Notes under the pieces: model-generated
The model's database searches: none
The model's input: the letters and a program-made list of their open reading frames with translations, nothing else
Told to the model about the DNA's origin: nothing
Part shown: positions 1 through 10,854 of the stretch, piece after piece
Layout of the letters: each line of letters opens with the position of its first letter
Numbering within the stretch: the stretch's first letter is position 1
Source of the DNA: Diadema setosum
Taxonomy: Eukaryota > Echinodermata > Echinoidea > Diadematoida > Diadematidae
Assembly: GCA_033980235.1 (NCBI GenBank)
Contig: CM067072.1
Span: 21,889,047 to 21,953,046, forward strand
Reading direction: 5' to 3'
DNA: 64,000 nt
Position numbers and translations under genes: made by a program

Positions 1-3000
1 ATATGGATATTATAGGGAATGACAGGTTCGGTGATGATTTCGGTATTGGTCGTTTAACATGTGGCAGTGCCAGTACTGTTGATTATGCTTTGGCATCTCC
101 CGAAGTGTTCACAAAAATTGAAAATTTCTCCATCGGTACTTTTGATAAATTTCTATCAGACAAACACTGTCCGATTTCACTCGAAATTGTCAATAAATTT
201 GCTAATGCTGTAGAAAGATCTGCTGGAAATCATAATGTTTTTAGAACAGACGTAGGTAATTGTAATGATGAAAAGTCAATCAAGATCAAATGGGAGGATA
301 AGAAAAGAAACATGTTCGTTCAAAATTTTGATGATGCAGAAATACTTGCATCAATAGATTACATAGAGACACTTACTAAAGGAAATATCTCTGAAAGTGA
401 AATTGATAAGATCGCTGGTAATCTACGTAATATCTATTTAGAGGCTGCAGTTGCGTGTAATATGGTTATTGAGTCTAAAGCAAAGAATTTCAAGGCACGC
501 CGAAACAAATTTCACGCAAATCCTTGGTTTGATAAGGAATGTTCTGATGCAAGAAAAGATTTTATACGAGCAAGAAATGTCTTCCGTCGAACTAAAACTG
601 ATCGTAGTGAGAGTGAAATGAAAAGTAAACGTAAACTGTACAAAAATATTATCCGTTTAAAGAAGCAAAATCATACCTGGCAATTAAATTCAGCGTTAAG
701 GAATTTAAAAAGTTCAAATCCGAAAGATTATTGGAAACTGATTAATAGGAAGAATAGATACTGTGAAACATCTCAAGAACTATCATCGCATGATTTTTAT
801 GATCATTTTAAAAGTTTGGGTAGTGGTAACGTACGATCTTATGATGCTGGTATTGAAGCACTGCTTGAAAATGATATGTCAAATGAAGAATTAGACAGAG
901 AGATTGAAATATCGGAAGTTGTCAATCAAATGAAACGACTTAAGAATAACAAGGCACCAGGCCCTGATTTGATTTTGAATGAACTTCTGAAGAATAGTTC
1001 AAAAAATTTGGTCAAGTTGATAACCAAATTGTTTAACCTTGTATTCGACAGTGGCATTGTCCCAACAGATTGGGTAAACGGTTTGATAAAACCATTGTAT
1101 ATTATAAAAGGGAAGGGCTCACGAGATTGTGTTGACAACTACAGAGGTATTACATTATTGAGCTGTGTTGGGAAGCTATTCACGGCAGTATCAAATGATA
1201 GAGTAACTTTGTTTGTAGAATCACAATGCCTGTTAGGAGAGGAACGAGCTGGTTTTAGATGCGGATATTCAACTATGGACTATGTATTTTCATTACATGC
1301 TATTCTTGATTTTTATTTACAGAGAAGGAAAAGGGTGTATACAGCTTTTGTTGATTACAATAAAGCATTCGATTTGGTTGATAGATCTTCACTGTGGTTG
1401 AAATTGTTTGACCATGGAATTAATGGTAAATTACTCCGGGTCGTTAAGGATATCTATAGAAAGTCAAAATCCTGCGTTTTTTATAACAATTCTAAATCAG
1501 ATTTTTTTAAAGAGTAACATAGGTGTAAAACAAGGCGAGAATTTATCACCAATATTATTTTCGTTGTATTTAAACGATTTTTCGTCATTTCTGTCTCAGA
1601 GATACCCTGGCCTGGATTCTCTTTCGTCAGGTATCAATGAAACGTGTTCTACAGAAGAAGTGAATATGTTTGTTGATTTATTCACATTACTATATGCAGA
1701 TGATACGATTGTGTTGGCTGAAAATGCTGAGGAACTCCAGTTAGCTCTTGATGCTTTATTTGATTATTGCCAATTGTGGCATCTGACCGTTAATACTGCT
1801 AAGACTAAGATAGTTATTTTTTTCCCGTGGAAAAGTTAGAACAGCTCCAACCTTTCTTTTCGGAGATGACAAAATTTGTGTCTGCGATGATTATGTTTAC
1901 TTAGGAACGACGTTCAATTATAATAATAATTTTAAGAAAGCTATAAACAAACAAGGAACCCAAGCCAAAAGAGCGTTGTATTCCATGAAAAATAAAATTT
2001 TACCTCTCCTTCCAATCGACGTAAAACTAGAGCTATTTGAACATTTGATCATGCCTATTTTGCTTTACGGCAGTGAAATTTGGGGTTTTGAAGACCTCGC
2101 CCAAATTGAAACTTTCTTTTGTAGATATTGTAAGGAACTTCTTGGATTACATAAGCGAACTCCGAATTGTATGGTTTACGGAGAAATATGTAAAGATATA
2201 TTACAAAAACAGTGACCCTTCGGATGTTAATGTTTGGTTTAAACTGGTTAACAGTGACATGTCAAAGATAGCGCATGTTTTGTATAATTTTCAATATGTT
2301 TTATCGGCGAGGCAAGAAAATTCGATGATATGGGTAATTACGATAAAAGAAATATTTAACAACTTAGGTCTTACTGCAATTTGGAACAGCCAAGCATCAC
2401 ATCTCACTTTAGCTGGCTTCAAGAGTTTAGTTAGTACCAGATTAAATGATATTTACAAACAAGAGTGGCATAGTAATGTAGACAAAAATTCTCAATGTTT
2501 AGATTATCGAATTTTTAAGCAGGATCTTCATTTTGAAAAGTATTTTCGACACCTTAATGATTCACAGGCAAAAATTTTATGTAAATTCCGTTGCGCTAAT
2601 CACAAACTGCCAATTGTTTCTGGAAGATACAATCAGATTCCAAGAAACGAAAGATTTTGTACCCATTGTAATGAAGAGAAAATTGGTGATGAATTTCACT
2701 ACCTTTTTCAGTGTAGACTCTTTAATGAACAACGAAAGAAATACTTAAAAAAATATTACTGGAAATACCCAAACACTAAGATTGATCAATTATTTAATTG
2801 TCAAAAGAAAACAGTCCTTTCCAACTTAACCAAGTTTTGTAATTATATAATGACACATGTTTAGATTATTAGTATTTTTTATCCTTTTTGCAAATACTAC
2901 ATGCCTTTTTTACAGGCTGTGCCTTCTTTACAATTGATATATAACTTATTTGTCTTTTCACTCTCTCCTCCTTTTTTCTTCCATCTCTCTAATTCTTCTT

Positions 3001-3494
3001 CTTCTCGTTCCCGTCTCCATATTTCCTTCATTCTTGTTCACTTAGCGCATGAATTCATTTCCGTATGTCTTTGCGTTTTTCTTTTTTCTGTTTCTATTTT
3101 TCTTTTTTTTTTCCTGAACCAAAAGTCACTCGTATATCTTTTGTTAATTCACCAGTCTTGTGTCCTTCTCACTCTCCCTCTTCACCTCCATATCCCTTCT
3201 CTCTCTCTCTCTCTCTCCTCTCTCGTCATATTTCCCTTTCTTTGTTTTGATTTGGTTGGTTTTTTTTTTCACCATATATCGTGTAAATGTTGTATATTTC
3301 TGTACATTTTTTTTTCTTTTCATCAATCGCATTTCATTCTTATTTATTTTTTGTTATAGTTATTTTATACACTTTTCAGAGTTATTTGCAATTATTATTT
3401 ATTGATATTATAATGTGCTATATGTTTTTCATTGGACTCCGATACCCAGAGTTTGGGTTGTGAGTAAATAAACTTTCAACTTTCAACTTTCAAC
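1..3494 (+). mobile_element. LINE A, 5' part outside window
   Basis: A non-LTR retrotransposon running from the window edge to a 3' end at about 3494. The open frames give the end of an endonuclease domain, a reverse transcriptase and a C-terminal zinc motif. They are followed by a roughly 600-base untranslated region rich in T and CT runs. The end is marked by an AATAAA-like GTAAATAAA and a short tandem tail of three CTTTCAA-type units (about 3472-3494), as expected for LINEs that end in microsatellite-like tails. The 5' end and any ORF1 are off the left edge. The clade is not decided. Confidence 0.85.
3..2864 (+). pseudogene. LINE A ORF2: endonuclease-reverse transcriptase, three frame breaks
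   Basis: Frame 3-1517 begins in the C-terminal part of an APE-type endonuclease (STVDYALASP, then SDKHCPISLEI, the SDH-type motif). It then shows reverse transcriptase blocks: NKAPGPD, VDNYRGITLLS, AGFRCGYSTMDY and AFVDYNKAFD. The frame breaks in a T7 run near 1502-1508 and resumes with GVKQGENLSPILF and the catalytic LLYADDTIVL box. It breaks again in a T7 run near 1816-1822, then continues through YLGTTF and LLYGSEIWGFEDL. A third break lies near 2180-2215. The last frame, to 2864, ends in a CX2CX9HX4C motif (CTHC...H...C, about 2660-2715) typical of LINE C-termini. Two of the three breaks are homopolymer slips, so the copy is either young or affected by sequencing error. Confidence 0.85.
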
Positions 3495-4288
3495 CTGAGA
3501 CTCGCTGTCCCCGAAGCCGCTGCTGCTGTTTATCAAGCGTCAAGGCAGTGCGTCTCGGTTGATGTGCGTAATACGCTTGAGGACCGCGCGCTGTCCATTT
3601 GTTTTGTACAGGATTAGCGCGCACTTTCCTGTCTTAGTTAAGCGTCTTTGCTTCGGACAGAAGCTAGAAGCTAGAAGCTTGGTACAGCGCGCGCGAATGC
3701 AAGCGCTGTCCAATGAGAGAGCTCTTTCGCGCCTGTACACTTTGTGTGGAGCGTACTTCCGGGTTAGGCACGTTAGGTGTGAATTTTACAGACATTTTAA
3801 AACGGAAAAACTAATATAAATCATGCTTGCGTCTCCTTGATTATGATGAGCATCTAAGTTTCCTCTCTACGAAAAAGCCAAAATCAGAAACAACGGTTTC
3901 TTAATCCGGTCAGGAACCAAAAAACGAACTTTAGATAACAAAATCTTCCATGAAAAGGAGGTGAAATTTACATAAATTCAACTGATTATAACGTCATGAC
4001 AAGAACCGATATTATACGCAAATTTGGTATGAAAATAAAAATCAAAGTGTCGGGAACAACTTATCGTGACTTGTAACCCTAATGAATGCATGTAAAAGTT
4101 GCTGCACCGTGAAAACCGAAGCCCTCTCAAACTCTCGCAAAATCTCGCACTCAAGGAACACCTTCGGAACGCATAGATCGTCAACGAGAGTGCTGAATAA
4201 ATCTTGCCGGATCGGCTCATTAGCATACGTGCTGCGGACTGTACGTACTTACAGCTGCATTGTGTGCTGAAAGTCGCCCGATTTCCCA
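3495..4288. other. No gene seen; CpG-rich patch
   Basis: From the LINE tail to about 3800 the DNA is richer in GC and CpG than its surroundings (repeated GCGCGC stretches, a doubled AGAAGCT). I recognise no protein in either strand. The rest is AT-rich with no feature. It could be a regulatory patch or an unclassified repeat. Confidence 0.35.
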
Positions 4289-4992
4289 ATATGTGACTCT
4301 GCACCTCAAAACAAACATTAAGTCGCCAGACATGAATTTTTAGTTAAGACCATATTCTGAAAGAGCAGACTTTAAGTTTTAAACTGATGTATAACTCAAA
4401 TCAAATGGACTCTCCTAACCTATCTAAATATTGGAAAGAAAGCACAAACTCAGGAAAAGTGTGAACTGAGAAAAGAGGCTCTGAAGTACAGTGTCTATTC
4501 AAGCGCTTAATTTTTACCAAACCGTGCTGGTTGTGCGATGAATGGGACAAAAAACAGGAAGTAAACCACCAGAGTAACAACAATGAAGGGATTATCAGAT
4601 TAAACTGAAATTAGACATGCCTAATTAACACATTCTATCCATAATTAATGCCAACTTTCAAAGCAGTAGCCCTATCCTTTCAAAAGTTATTAGAGTTGAA
4701 AGTGAAGAGTAAGGACAAGGTTTTTCAGAAATGAAAAAGGGATTCTAAAGACACACCTAATCACACTCTTCTACCAAAAATGTTCGAGATAAACTGCAAA
4801 AAAAAAAAAAAACACACTTTCCTTCCCGTTTTATGATACCAAATTTTAGCATAATGTAAAAGAAGACCCACTCTTTCAGGAAATATGAAAAAGTCAAGTT
4901 CGGCTAGGTTGACCCAATTCACTTATTTTCAGTCCTCACGCAAAATCAGTGTGTGCGACTTTATGTTCGTTTTGAGGTGCACGGTCACATAT
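4289..4992. mobile_element. Nonautonomous element with long imperfect inverted ends
   Basis: The left end (4289-4380) begins ATATGTGACTCTGCACCTC and is matched in reverse complement by 4860-4992. Both arms contain CACCTCAAAAC, AACAT(T/A)AAGTCGC and CTGAAAGAG. The interior has no coding capacity. The structure fits a MITE-like or foldback element of about 0.7 kb. No target duplication was secured. Confidence 0.55.
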
Positions 4993-5494
4993 AGAAACCT
5001 TTGTTACGTCATAAACCCTCAGCTGCACGGCGCGCCTCGCCCTAGCAGAAACTTGAGCATGCACTTTCGTGCGCACATGCAAACCTCAAATACGCGGGGC
5101 CTGAACTCCCAAACTCATTGACCCTACCTGCCAAAATATCAAAAACCCTTCATAAAATTCCCCCGAAAATCTCGGATCACTATATAGTAGAGTATTTATG
5201 ATATATAAAACATTTTCGCGTAATTAATGATTTGTTTAACCCCTATTTTTTTTTTTGGGAAATGGGACATCAAGCGGTGAGAAATGAGACAACCTGGAGA
5301 GAAATTGGATAACCATAATGACCAAAGTAGGATTTACATGTGCCGCGGGGAGAAATGTTAAACACTGCCCTATTAAATTTTTCCCAGTGGTAACAGAAAC
5401 AGTAAAAGATTCCTGCCAATTTTTCATACCTGCATGTCTGTTATCAAGCAATTTTATTTTCAGAGGTTTGCTGACAAGATACCTGTAGAGCTGT

Positions 5495-6043
5495 ATCATA
5501 ATATAAATCGAGCAACGTTTGTCTATCTGTTTGTTCCTCTACTACTCCCAGGTCCTTGGTCCGATCTCCATCAAACTTAGTATGGATGCAGGTTCACCGC
5601 AAAATTACCCTAGAGGGGTTCATTTTTGGAAAGGTCAAGGCCACTGGGGTCAAAGGTCAAATTACTGTTTTTCGCTACTCCTTGGGATTCCCCCAGGAAT
5701 ATCCTCAATGGGGATTTCCCAGGTGTAGGCCTACTTATATGGGGATTCCCCAAGAAATATCCTCAATGAGGATTTCCCAGGTGTAGGCCTACTTATGCTT
5801 CCAGCAAGTTTGGCCAAGATCGGACCAAGGAGTAGCGCAAAACAGTTATTTGACCTCCATTGACCCAGTGAACTTGACCATTTCTGGGGGAATCCCCATA
5901 GAGGATTTCTGGGCACTGGCTGAAGCCAAACAAGCATGATACATGTACTCTCTGATAGTACGGATCATTCCACTCCTTTCTGTTAGACAAGCTCTCTATG
6001 CCCCACTTCGGCTGATTCAGCACTCCACGGGTACATTGACTAG
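5495..6043. mobile_element. Insertion with palindromic arms inside repeat copy 1
   Basis: In the 7.4-kb copy, CTGTAT runs straight into AGTGGTTAA. Here the two are separated by about 550 bases. The inserted stretch has inverted arms: CTTGGTCCGATCT with AAACTT near 5550-5580 is matched in reverse complement near 5805-5840, and a GGTCAAA(GG)TCAAAT block is also inverted. A roughly 65-bp direct duplication (GGATTTCCCAGGTGTAGGCC twice, near 5714 and 5771) lies between the arms. It has no protein. Confidence 0.5.
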
Positions 6044-6301
6044 TAGTGGTTAACAGTTATGTCCATTTTCAGGTGTACCGAGGCTCATCTTTTTACTGAT
6101 ATAATTCGATTGTTGACTGGCCGAGCATTTTTCAAGTTACATGAGCCCTCTATGCCCCACTTCGGCTGATTCAGCACTCCACGGGTACATTGACTAGTAG
6201 TGGTTAACAGTTATGTCCATTTTCAGGTGTACCGAGGCTCATCTTTTTACTGATATAATTCGATTGTTGACTGGCCGAGCATTTTTCAAGTTACATGAGT
6301 G
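5994..6301. repeat. 154-bp tandem duplication
   Basis: Units 5994-6147 and 6148-6301 are identical by eye except for the last two bases. Each starts CTCTATGCCCCACTTCGG and runs to TTACATGAG. The near identity points to a recent duplication or an assembly artefact. Confidence 0.9.
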
Positions 6302-6350
6302 TCCCATATTTCTCCCCGTGTCCCATTTCTGGTCTCCCCCGTGCTTATTA

Positions 6351-7377
6351 CATATTTTCCTTGGATTTGTAACCAAATTTGTGAATATAAGGTGTATTTT
6401 TGTTGCCGAAAGCCCAAGGACAAAATCCCCTTCCGCAGCTCATAACGTATGCAAGCCTAGAGCGGGCTTGCATACGAGTTGAATAAATACGAGCAAATTA
6501 TCAGGTGCTGCGGTCTGACTACGTATCTGGGTGGAAATCACTGATATTTCAATGGAAGAACAAGATCAGTGGTGGAAATGAGCTGCATGCTTGGCGGAGG
6601 TCTGCGCTCTCAGAGTGTTTTTCTTTTTTTTTTCTGGAACCGCTTTAGTAAAAAGTATTATAGGGGTTTTCAAAAAGTGATAGGGTCTATTATAAATTAT
6701 TTGTATAGTGTTTTGAAATGCTAGGCAAGATAGAAATATGTCGATTTCATGAGGGTCACCTTTTTGAGAACGGAGTGACTTCTGCAATTTTGCCACCCTT
6801 TACATGACACGTGCAATAAAATCTTTTCGCGTGTTTTCTCGCGCATGTATACTTTTTTTTCGTTTATAATGACGTACATCATTTACGTCACGGTTTATCC
6901 ACTCTTATCTCATAACCCGATGAAAATGTTTCGGATAAACCAGAAAGAGGCCAGGTGAGGCGATATGCATTCTTTCTGTAAGTGAGGAAAACGAGGGAAA
7001 TATTTTGTACATGTACGTAGGCCCTACTGGTCGTGAAGGAATACAGTTTTCATTCTGGACAATTTTTGTACATGCTCCATTTGCAATAGTTTAGAGACGT
7101 TGGGGGCTGGGTGGGAGGTTTGGTCCTTTCCATTAAAACGCAGAGGGTATCCGTGAAAAAAAAAATGCAGGAAAGTATAGGGGAGACCGGGAAAAAATGT
7201 GACATTTTTGCATCATCATGAAAGATTCCTTGTAACTTTTAGAATATTTTGTCAAACTAGGTCAAAATCATAATTATGTAGTATAGGTTCTGAAGTTTAT
7301 AGTAGAGTATTTAGTGGGACTCTTTTTATGGTAAAAAAGAGAGATGCATACTATAGAAATGATCCCTAAAAGTATTT
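6351..7377. other. No gene seen
   Basis: AT-rich intergenic or intronic DNA with homopolymer runs. I found no credible coding frame, RNA gene or mobile element border here. Confidence 0.5.
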
Positions 7378-7905
7378 AGTGATACCCCTATATATATATA
7401 AAACATTTTCGTGTAATGAATGATTTGTTTAACCCCTAATTTTTGGGGAAATGGGACATCAAGCGGGGAGAAATTAGACAACCTGGAGAGAATATTGGAT
7501 AACCATCATGACCAAAGTAGGAATTACATGTGCGGCGGGGAGAAATGTAACACTACTCTATTAAATTTCTCCAAGTGGTAACAGAAACAGTAAATGATCC
7601 CTGCCAATTTTTCATACCTGCATGGCTGTTATCAAGCAATTTTATTTTCAGAAGTTTGCACACTTATTAAAATACTTATTAACATAGTATAGGACCTACC
7701 AGATCTATAGTAAGTTTGATATTTTATTGACAAGATACCTGTAGAACTGTATAGTGGTTAATATGTCCATTTTCAGGTGTACCGAGGCTCATCTTTTTAC
7801 TGATATAATTCGATTGTTGACTGGCTGAGCATTTTTCTAGTTACATGAGTGTCCCATATTTCTCCCCGTGTCCCATTTCTCCCTGGTCTCCCCCGTGCTT
7901 TATTT
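7378..7905. repeat. Composite dispersed repeat, copy 2
   Basis: Second copy of the repeat at 5170-6350, in the same orientation. It lacks the 550-base insertion of copy 1 but has about 90 extra bases (7655-7735) of its own. The phrases TCTCCCCGTGTCCCATTTCT and GGGGAGAAAT recur within the unit, so it is internally repetitive. Confidence 0.7.
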
Positions 7906-7984
7906 CAGGAGAAGGCACGAAAAGCGCGTATTGCGAGAAAGGTGTCAGAAACATGAAGAAACAAATCTCTGTCACTTTTACCTC

Positions 7985-8330
7985 GTCCTACGACTAAATT
8001 TGTATCAATGACATTTCTGTCTCTTTGCATTTTGACCATTGACATTTCGACCACTGACAACTTTACCTCGGACATTTTTACTACTGACATAATTATTTAC
8101 CTCTGACATTTTTGCCTCTGCCATTTTTACGTCCGCCATTTTTACCTCTGACATTTTTACCTCTGCCATTTTTACCTTTGCCATTTTTACCTCTGACATT
8201 TTTACCTCTGACATTTTTAACTCTGACATTTTTACCTCTGACATTTTTACCTCTGATATTTATACCTCTGCCATTTTTACCTCTGCCATTTTTACCTCTG
8301 CCATTTTTACCTCTGACATTATTACACCGA
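7985..8330. repeat. Minisatellite, 15-bp unit
   Basis: About 20 copies of a 15-base unit, consensus GACATTTTTACCTCT with frequent A/C exchange (GACATT or GCCATT). Because the period is a multiple of three, it makes an artificial pentapeptide-repeat frame on both strands; I do not take these as genes. A shorter array of the same unit lies at 10690-10810. Confidence 0.9.
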
Positions 8331-8811
8331 ACCAAGAAAACACTTATGAAATACACGTAGTACAGAGCATACTACTTTAAGAGGAATTTAAAGTTTATTT
8401 AATGAAAATCTGGTTTGGAATGACTTAAACATCCAAAAACAAAGTAAAACAAAGCGATCGTAATAAAAGCTGGGTCCCACACTTTATCGCTCTTTTTTGG
8501 ATATCTCTGCCATTTCAAAACGAATTTTCATCAAATAAACGTTTAATTTCTCATGCAATTACATGATCTTTCATATTTCAGAAGAGGTGTCTCACTATCT
8601 CACCAAAAAAAAATAATGTTAGAAACCTGAAATTAAGTCTCAACCAAACTATACCATGCCTTTAAGATCTCACTCTCAGGCACATGTATGGGGATAATCC
8701 ATGCAAAATATTAATCACTTCGTCTACGTATAGAAAATGGATTCATTTTGTTGGCATATTTTAGAATTTCTATGTGGGTAAGCTTTTAGATATCCAATAA
8801 GGGGGGGGGGG
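8331..8811. other. No gene seen
   Basis: AT-rich DNA ending in a G12 run that directly precedes the SINE. No coding frame or RNA gene was recognised. Confidence 0.5.
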
Positions 8812-9290
8812 GCACTGTGGCATAGTGGATAAGACTCCGGACTCCCAATCGGAGGACCCGAGTTCAATTCCCGCCCAGTGCTTACATCCTTGGACAAGAT
8901 GTTTTTACCCATGTCCCTCTCGATCCAGATGTGTAAATGGGTATCTGCCAACGCTAGGGTAGTAATAATGGCAGGGCCCTCTGGTAGAACAGTGGGAACA
9001 CTGAAGAGGCTACCCTGGATAATATGACCTTAATATTATTATCAATACATGTCCCTCGGATAGGACCAGGGAGGTGAGACTCACCTCCCTGATAGGACAT
9101 AAAATGGAGGTGCCATGCGTGAGAGAGTCACAACTCATGCACGTAAAGAACCCACTTCATTTATTCATCGCAAAGAGCAGGGTGTTCAACCCGGTGAAGT
9201 GGTCCCACTTACATCCAACTGGACCCCATGGAAGACCAGGAAAATTGCCTATCCAACCATCTTCTTAGATGGAAAATGAAACAAACAAAC
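8812..9290 (+). mobile_element. tRNA-derived SINE
   Basis: The first 70 bases (8812-8881) fold as a tRNA-like head. The acceptor arms are GCACTG/CAGTGC, there is an A-box-like TGGCATAGTGGA, an anticodon arm near 8836-8853 with loop CTCCCAA (a CCC anticodon if one extra G in the stem is ignored), and a B-box-like GAGTTCAATTC. An unrelated body follows, containing CTTGGACAAGATG and GTGTAAATGGGTATCTGCC, phrasing typical of invertebrate tRNA-SINE bodies. The end is an ACAAACAAACAAA-like tail near 9276-9290. A perfect 11-bp hairpin with a one-base centre sits at 9069-9091. It is not a functional tRNA gene. Confidence 0.75.
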
Positions 9291-10044
9291 AAATATTAGC
9301 CACTATATATGCCTACAGATAAGCATAATACGGAAGGTTGGTTGACACCTTCGGAAAAAATAACATAATGTCGACTACACTGAAACTGATAACATGAACA
9401 TTGAATACGTCTTGTGTGTTGTTTATTGCTATCTTATTAGTTTACTTTTGCAGGACTCTGTGAGATCATCGTGTGTCAGTTTGTCATTAAATTGATGTAT
9501 TGTCATTATGTGGTTAGTGTTGGGGAGTTGTCAGCATGCAGTATCATCAAGAAATGTGATAGAATCGTTATTGTGTTGTGTCGATGCACTGCTGATTGGA
9601 ACTTACAAAATAGAATAGTTTGAAATTTATCGAGATGAAAACCAAAGAATACATGAACAGAGAACAATGTAAAACGTTCAAACAATCATGATTACACTAT
9701 ATGCAAGCCTTCATTTGTTGCGTACGCCCTTTCTCAGTTGAAATCCCTCATACTGGTGTGTGCCGGAATATCTAATTTCTCTGCATTTCACAACAACAAC
9801 AACAAAGTTCGAAGTGATTTGTTATTCGTTTCTCACTCTCGCAAAAAGACGGTAAACTGGAGAGTTGGTAATCACACAAAGTGCTATAAAGCAACTCCTC
9901 TTCGCAAAGTCTTTCTTGCATTGTTATTACTCGATCTTTTTGCATACCGACAATTACCAACATTTTGAATATGATAATGTATGATATTATGTGACAAAGG
10001 ATACAATGATGTTGGAATCGATGTCACTACACTTTTATTCCTCA
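9291..10044. other. No gene seen
   Basis: AT-rich DNA. A 76-codon frame near 9738 has no recognisable domain and I do not call it a gene. Confidence 0.5.
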
Positions 10045-10330
10045 ATCAGCCATTTATTATTTATTTATTTATTTATTCTGTCTTCTTTATACAGGGTAGT
10101 CTCTTCAGTACATAAAACTGCTTTACAAGAGAGCCCTGTATAAAGTGAAGAACACTAAAATGTTCTCTATAAACGTTCGATGTCAATTCTAACATGGGAG
10201 ACGTTTGGTGGATTCTAACCCCTCACTTCTATGGCTGTATGGGCGTATCCCTATGGGTTGAGTATACGATTAAAACCAGAAACAAGTAGAATACGATTCA
10301 CCCAACCCTCCCCATCCCACGTTTTTTTCT
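10045..10330 (-). repeat. Minus-strand retroposon 3' end with (AAAT)n tail
   Basis: On the minus strand this reads as a LINE or SINE 3' end: a block containing AGGGCTCTCTTGTAAAGCAG and ACTACCCTGTATAAAG, then an (AATA)n tail (the + strand ATTTATTTATTTATT run near 10055-10077). There is no coding content. Confidence 0.5.
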
Positions 10331-10689
10331 CTCTTTCTTTGAATCTTGTTAATTATGCCACAGCTACAAAATGTCCTTTAATCCACACAATCCAAACGTT
10401 GTTTTAACTGAAACAAAGGACGTCGAGGAACCAGCCTTTTATGCTACTGCGCAGGGTAACCGCACAATTACACGCCAGAGAAGCGCATGCTTTCAGCAGA
10501 GGTTTGTTTTTCTTGTAGTTGACATCATTTTTACGATGTAATAAAAAAAAATGATTTCTAATGTCATGCCGAGAAACGGGATTTTCACTGGATGCGTAGG
10601 GAAATAAAAGGAATTCAATGACATGAAAGCCATTGCATTGAATAAGGATTGAAAACTATTCATGACGCACACATGTATAAGATATCTCT

Positions 10690-10810
10690 CACTATTTTTT
10701 GATACCGTCTGACATATCTGACATTACGTATGACATATTTACCTCTGCCATTATTACCTGTGACATAATATTTACTTCTGAATTTTTTTACCTCTGACAT
10801 CTTTAAACAG
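10690..10810. repeat. Short degenerate array of the 15-bp minisatellite
   Basis: Units such as GACATATTTACCTCTG and GCCATTATTACCTGTG repeat the motif of the array at 7985-8330. Both arrays end next to an AGAACCAA/CGAACCAA sequence, so the two may be the same minisatellite-bearing element. A TAACGTTAGCAACGTTAGCAA run follows before LINE B. Confidence 0.7.
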
Positions 10811-10854
10811 AACCAATTTAGTAACGTTAGCAACGTTAGCAACGTTAAAACGAG

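Larger units (their letters stand above)
5170..6350. repeat. Composite dispersed repeat, copy 1
   Basis: This copy shares long blocks with 7378-7905: AAACATTTTCG, GATTTGTTTAACCCC, a GGGACATCAAGCGG block, GACAAGATACCTGTAGA, then TCCATTTTCAGGTGTACCG through TCCCCCGTGCTT. Copy 1 is split by about 550 bases (5495-6043) absent from copy 2, and part of it is tandemly duplicated. No coding frame is credible. Confidence 0.7.

Noticed and set aside
2901..3405. Leucine/serine-rich frames with apparent membrane segments
   Set aside because: They are produced by the T- and CT-rich 3' untranslated region of LINE A.
7985..8330. A CRISPR-like array
   Set aside because: The 15-bp units are directly adjacent with no unique spacers, and the genome is animal.
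8093..8360. Open frames on both strands with pentapeptide repeats in the 15-bp array
   Set aside because: The period is a multiple of three, so every frame without a stop in the unit stays open. There is no start context, domain or splice signal.
8812..8881. A functional tRNA-Gly gene
   Set aside because: The anticodon stem has an extra base, the acceptor has a mismatch, and a SINE body with a tail follows directly.
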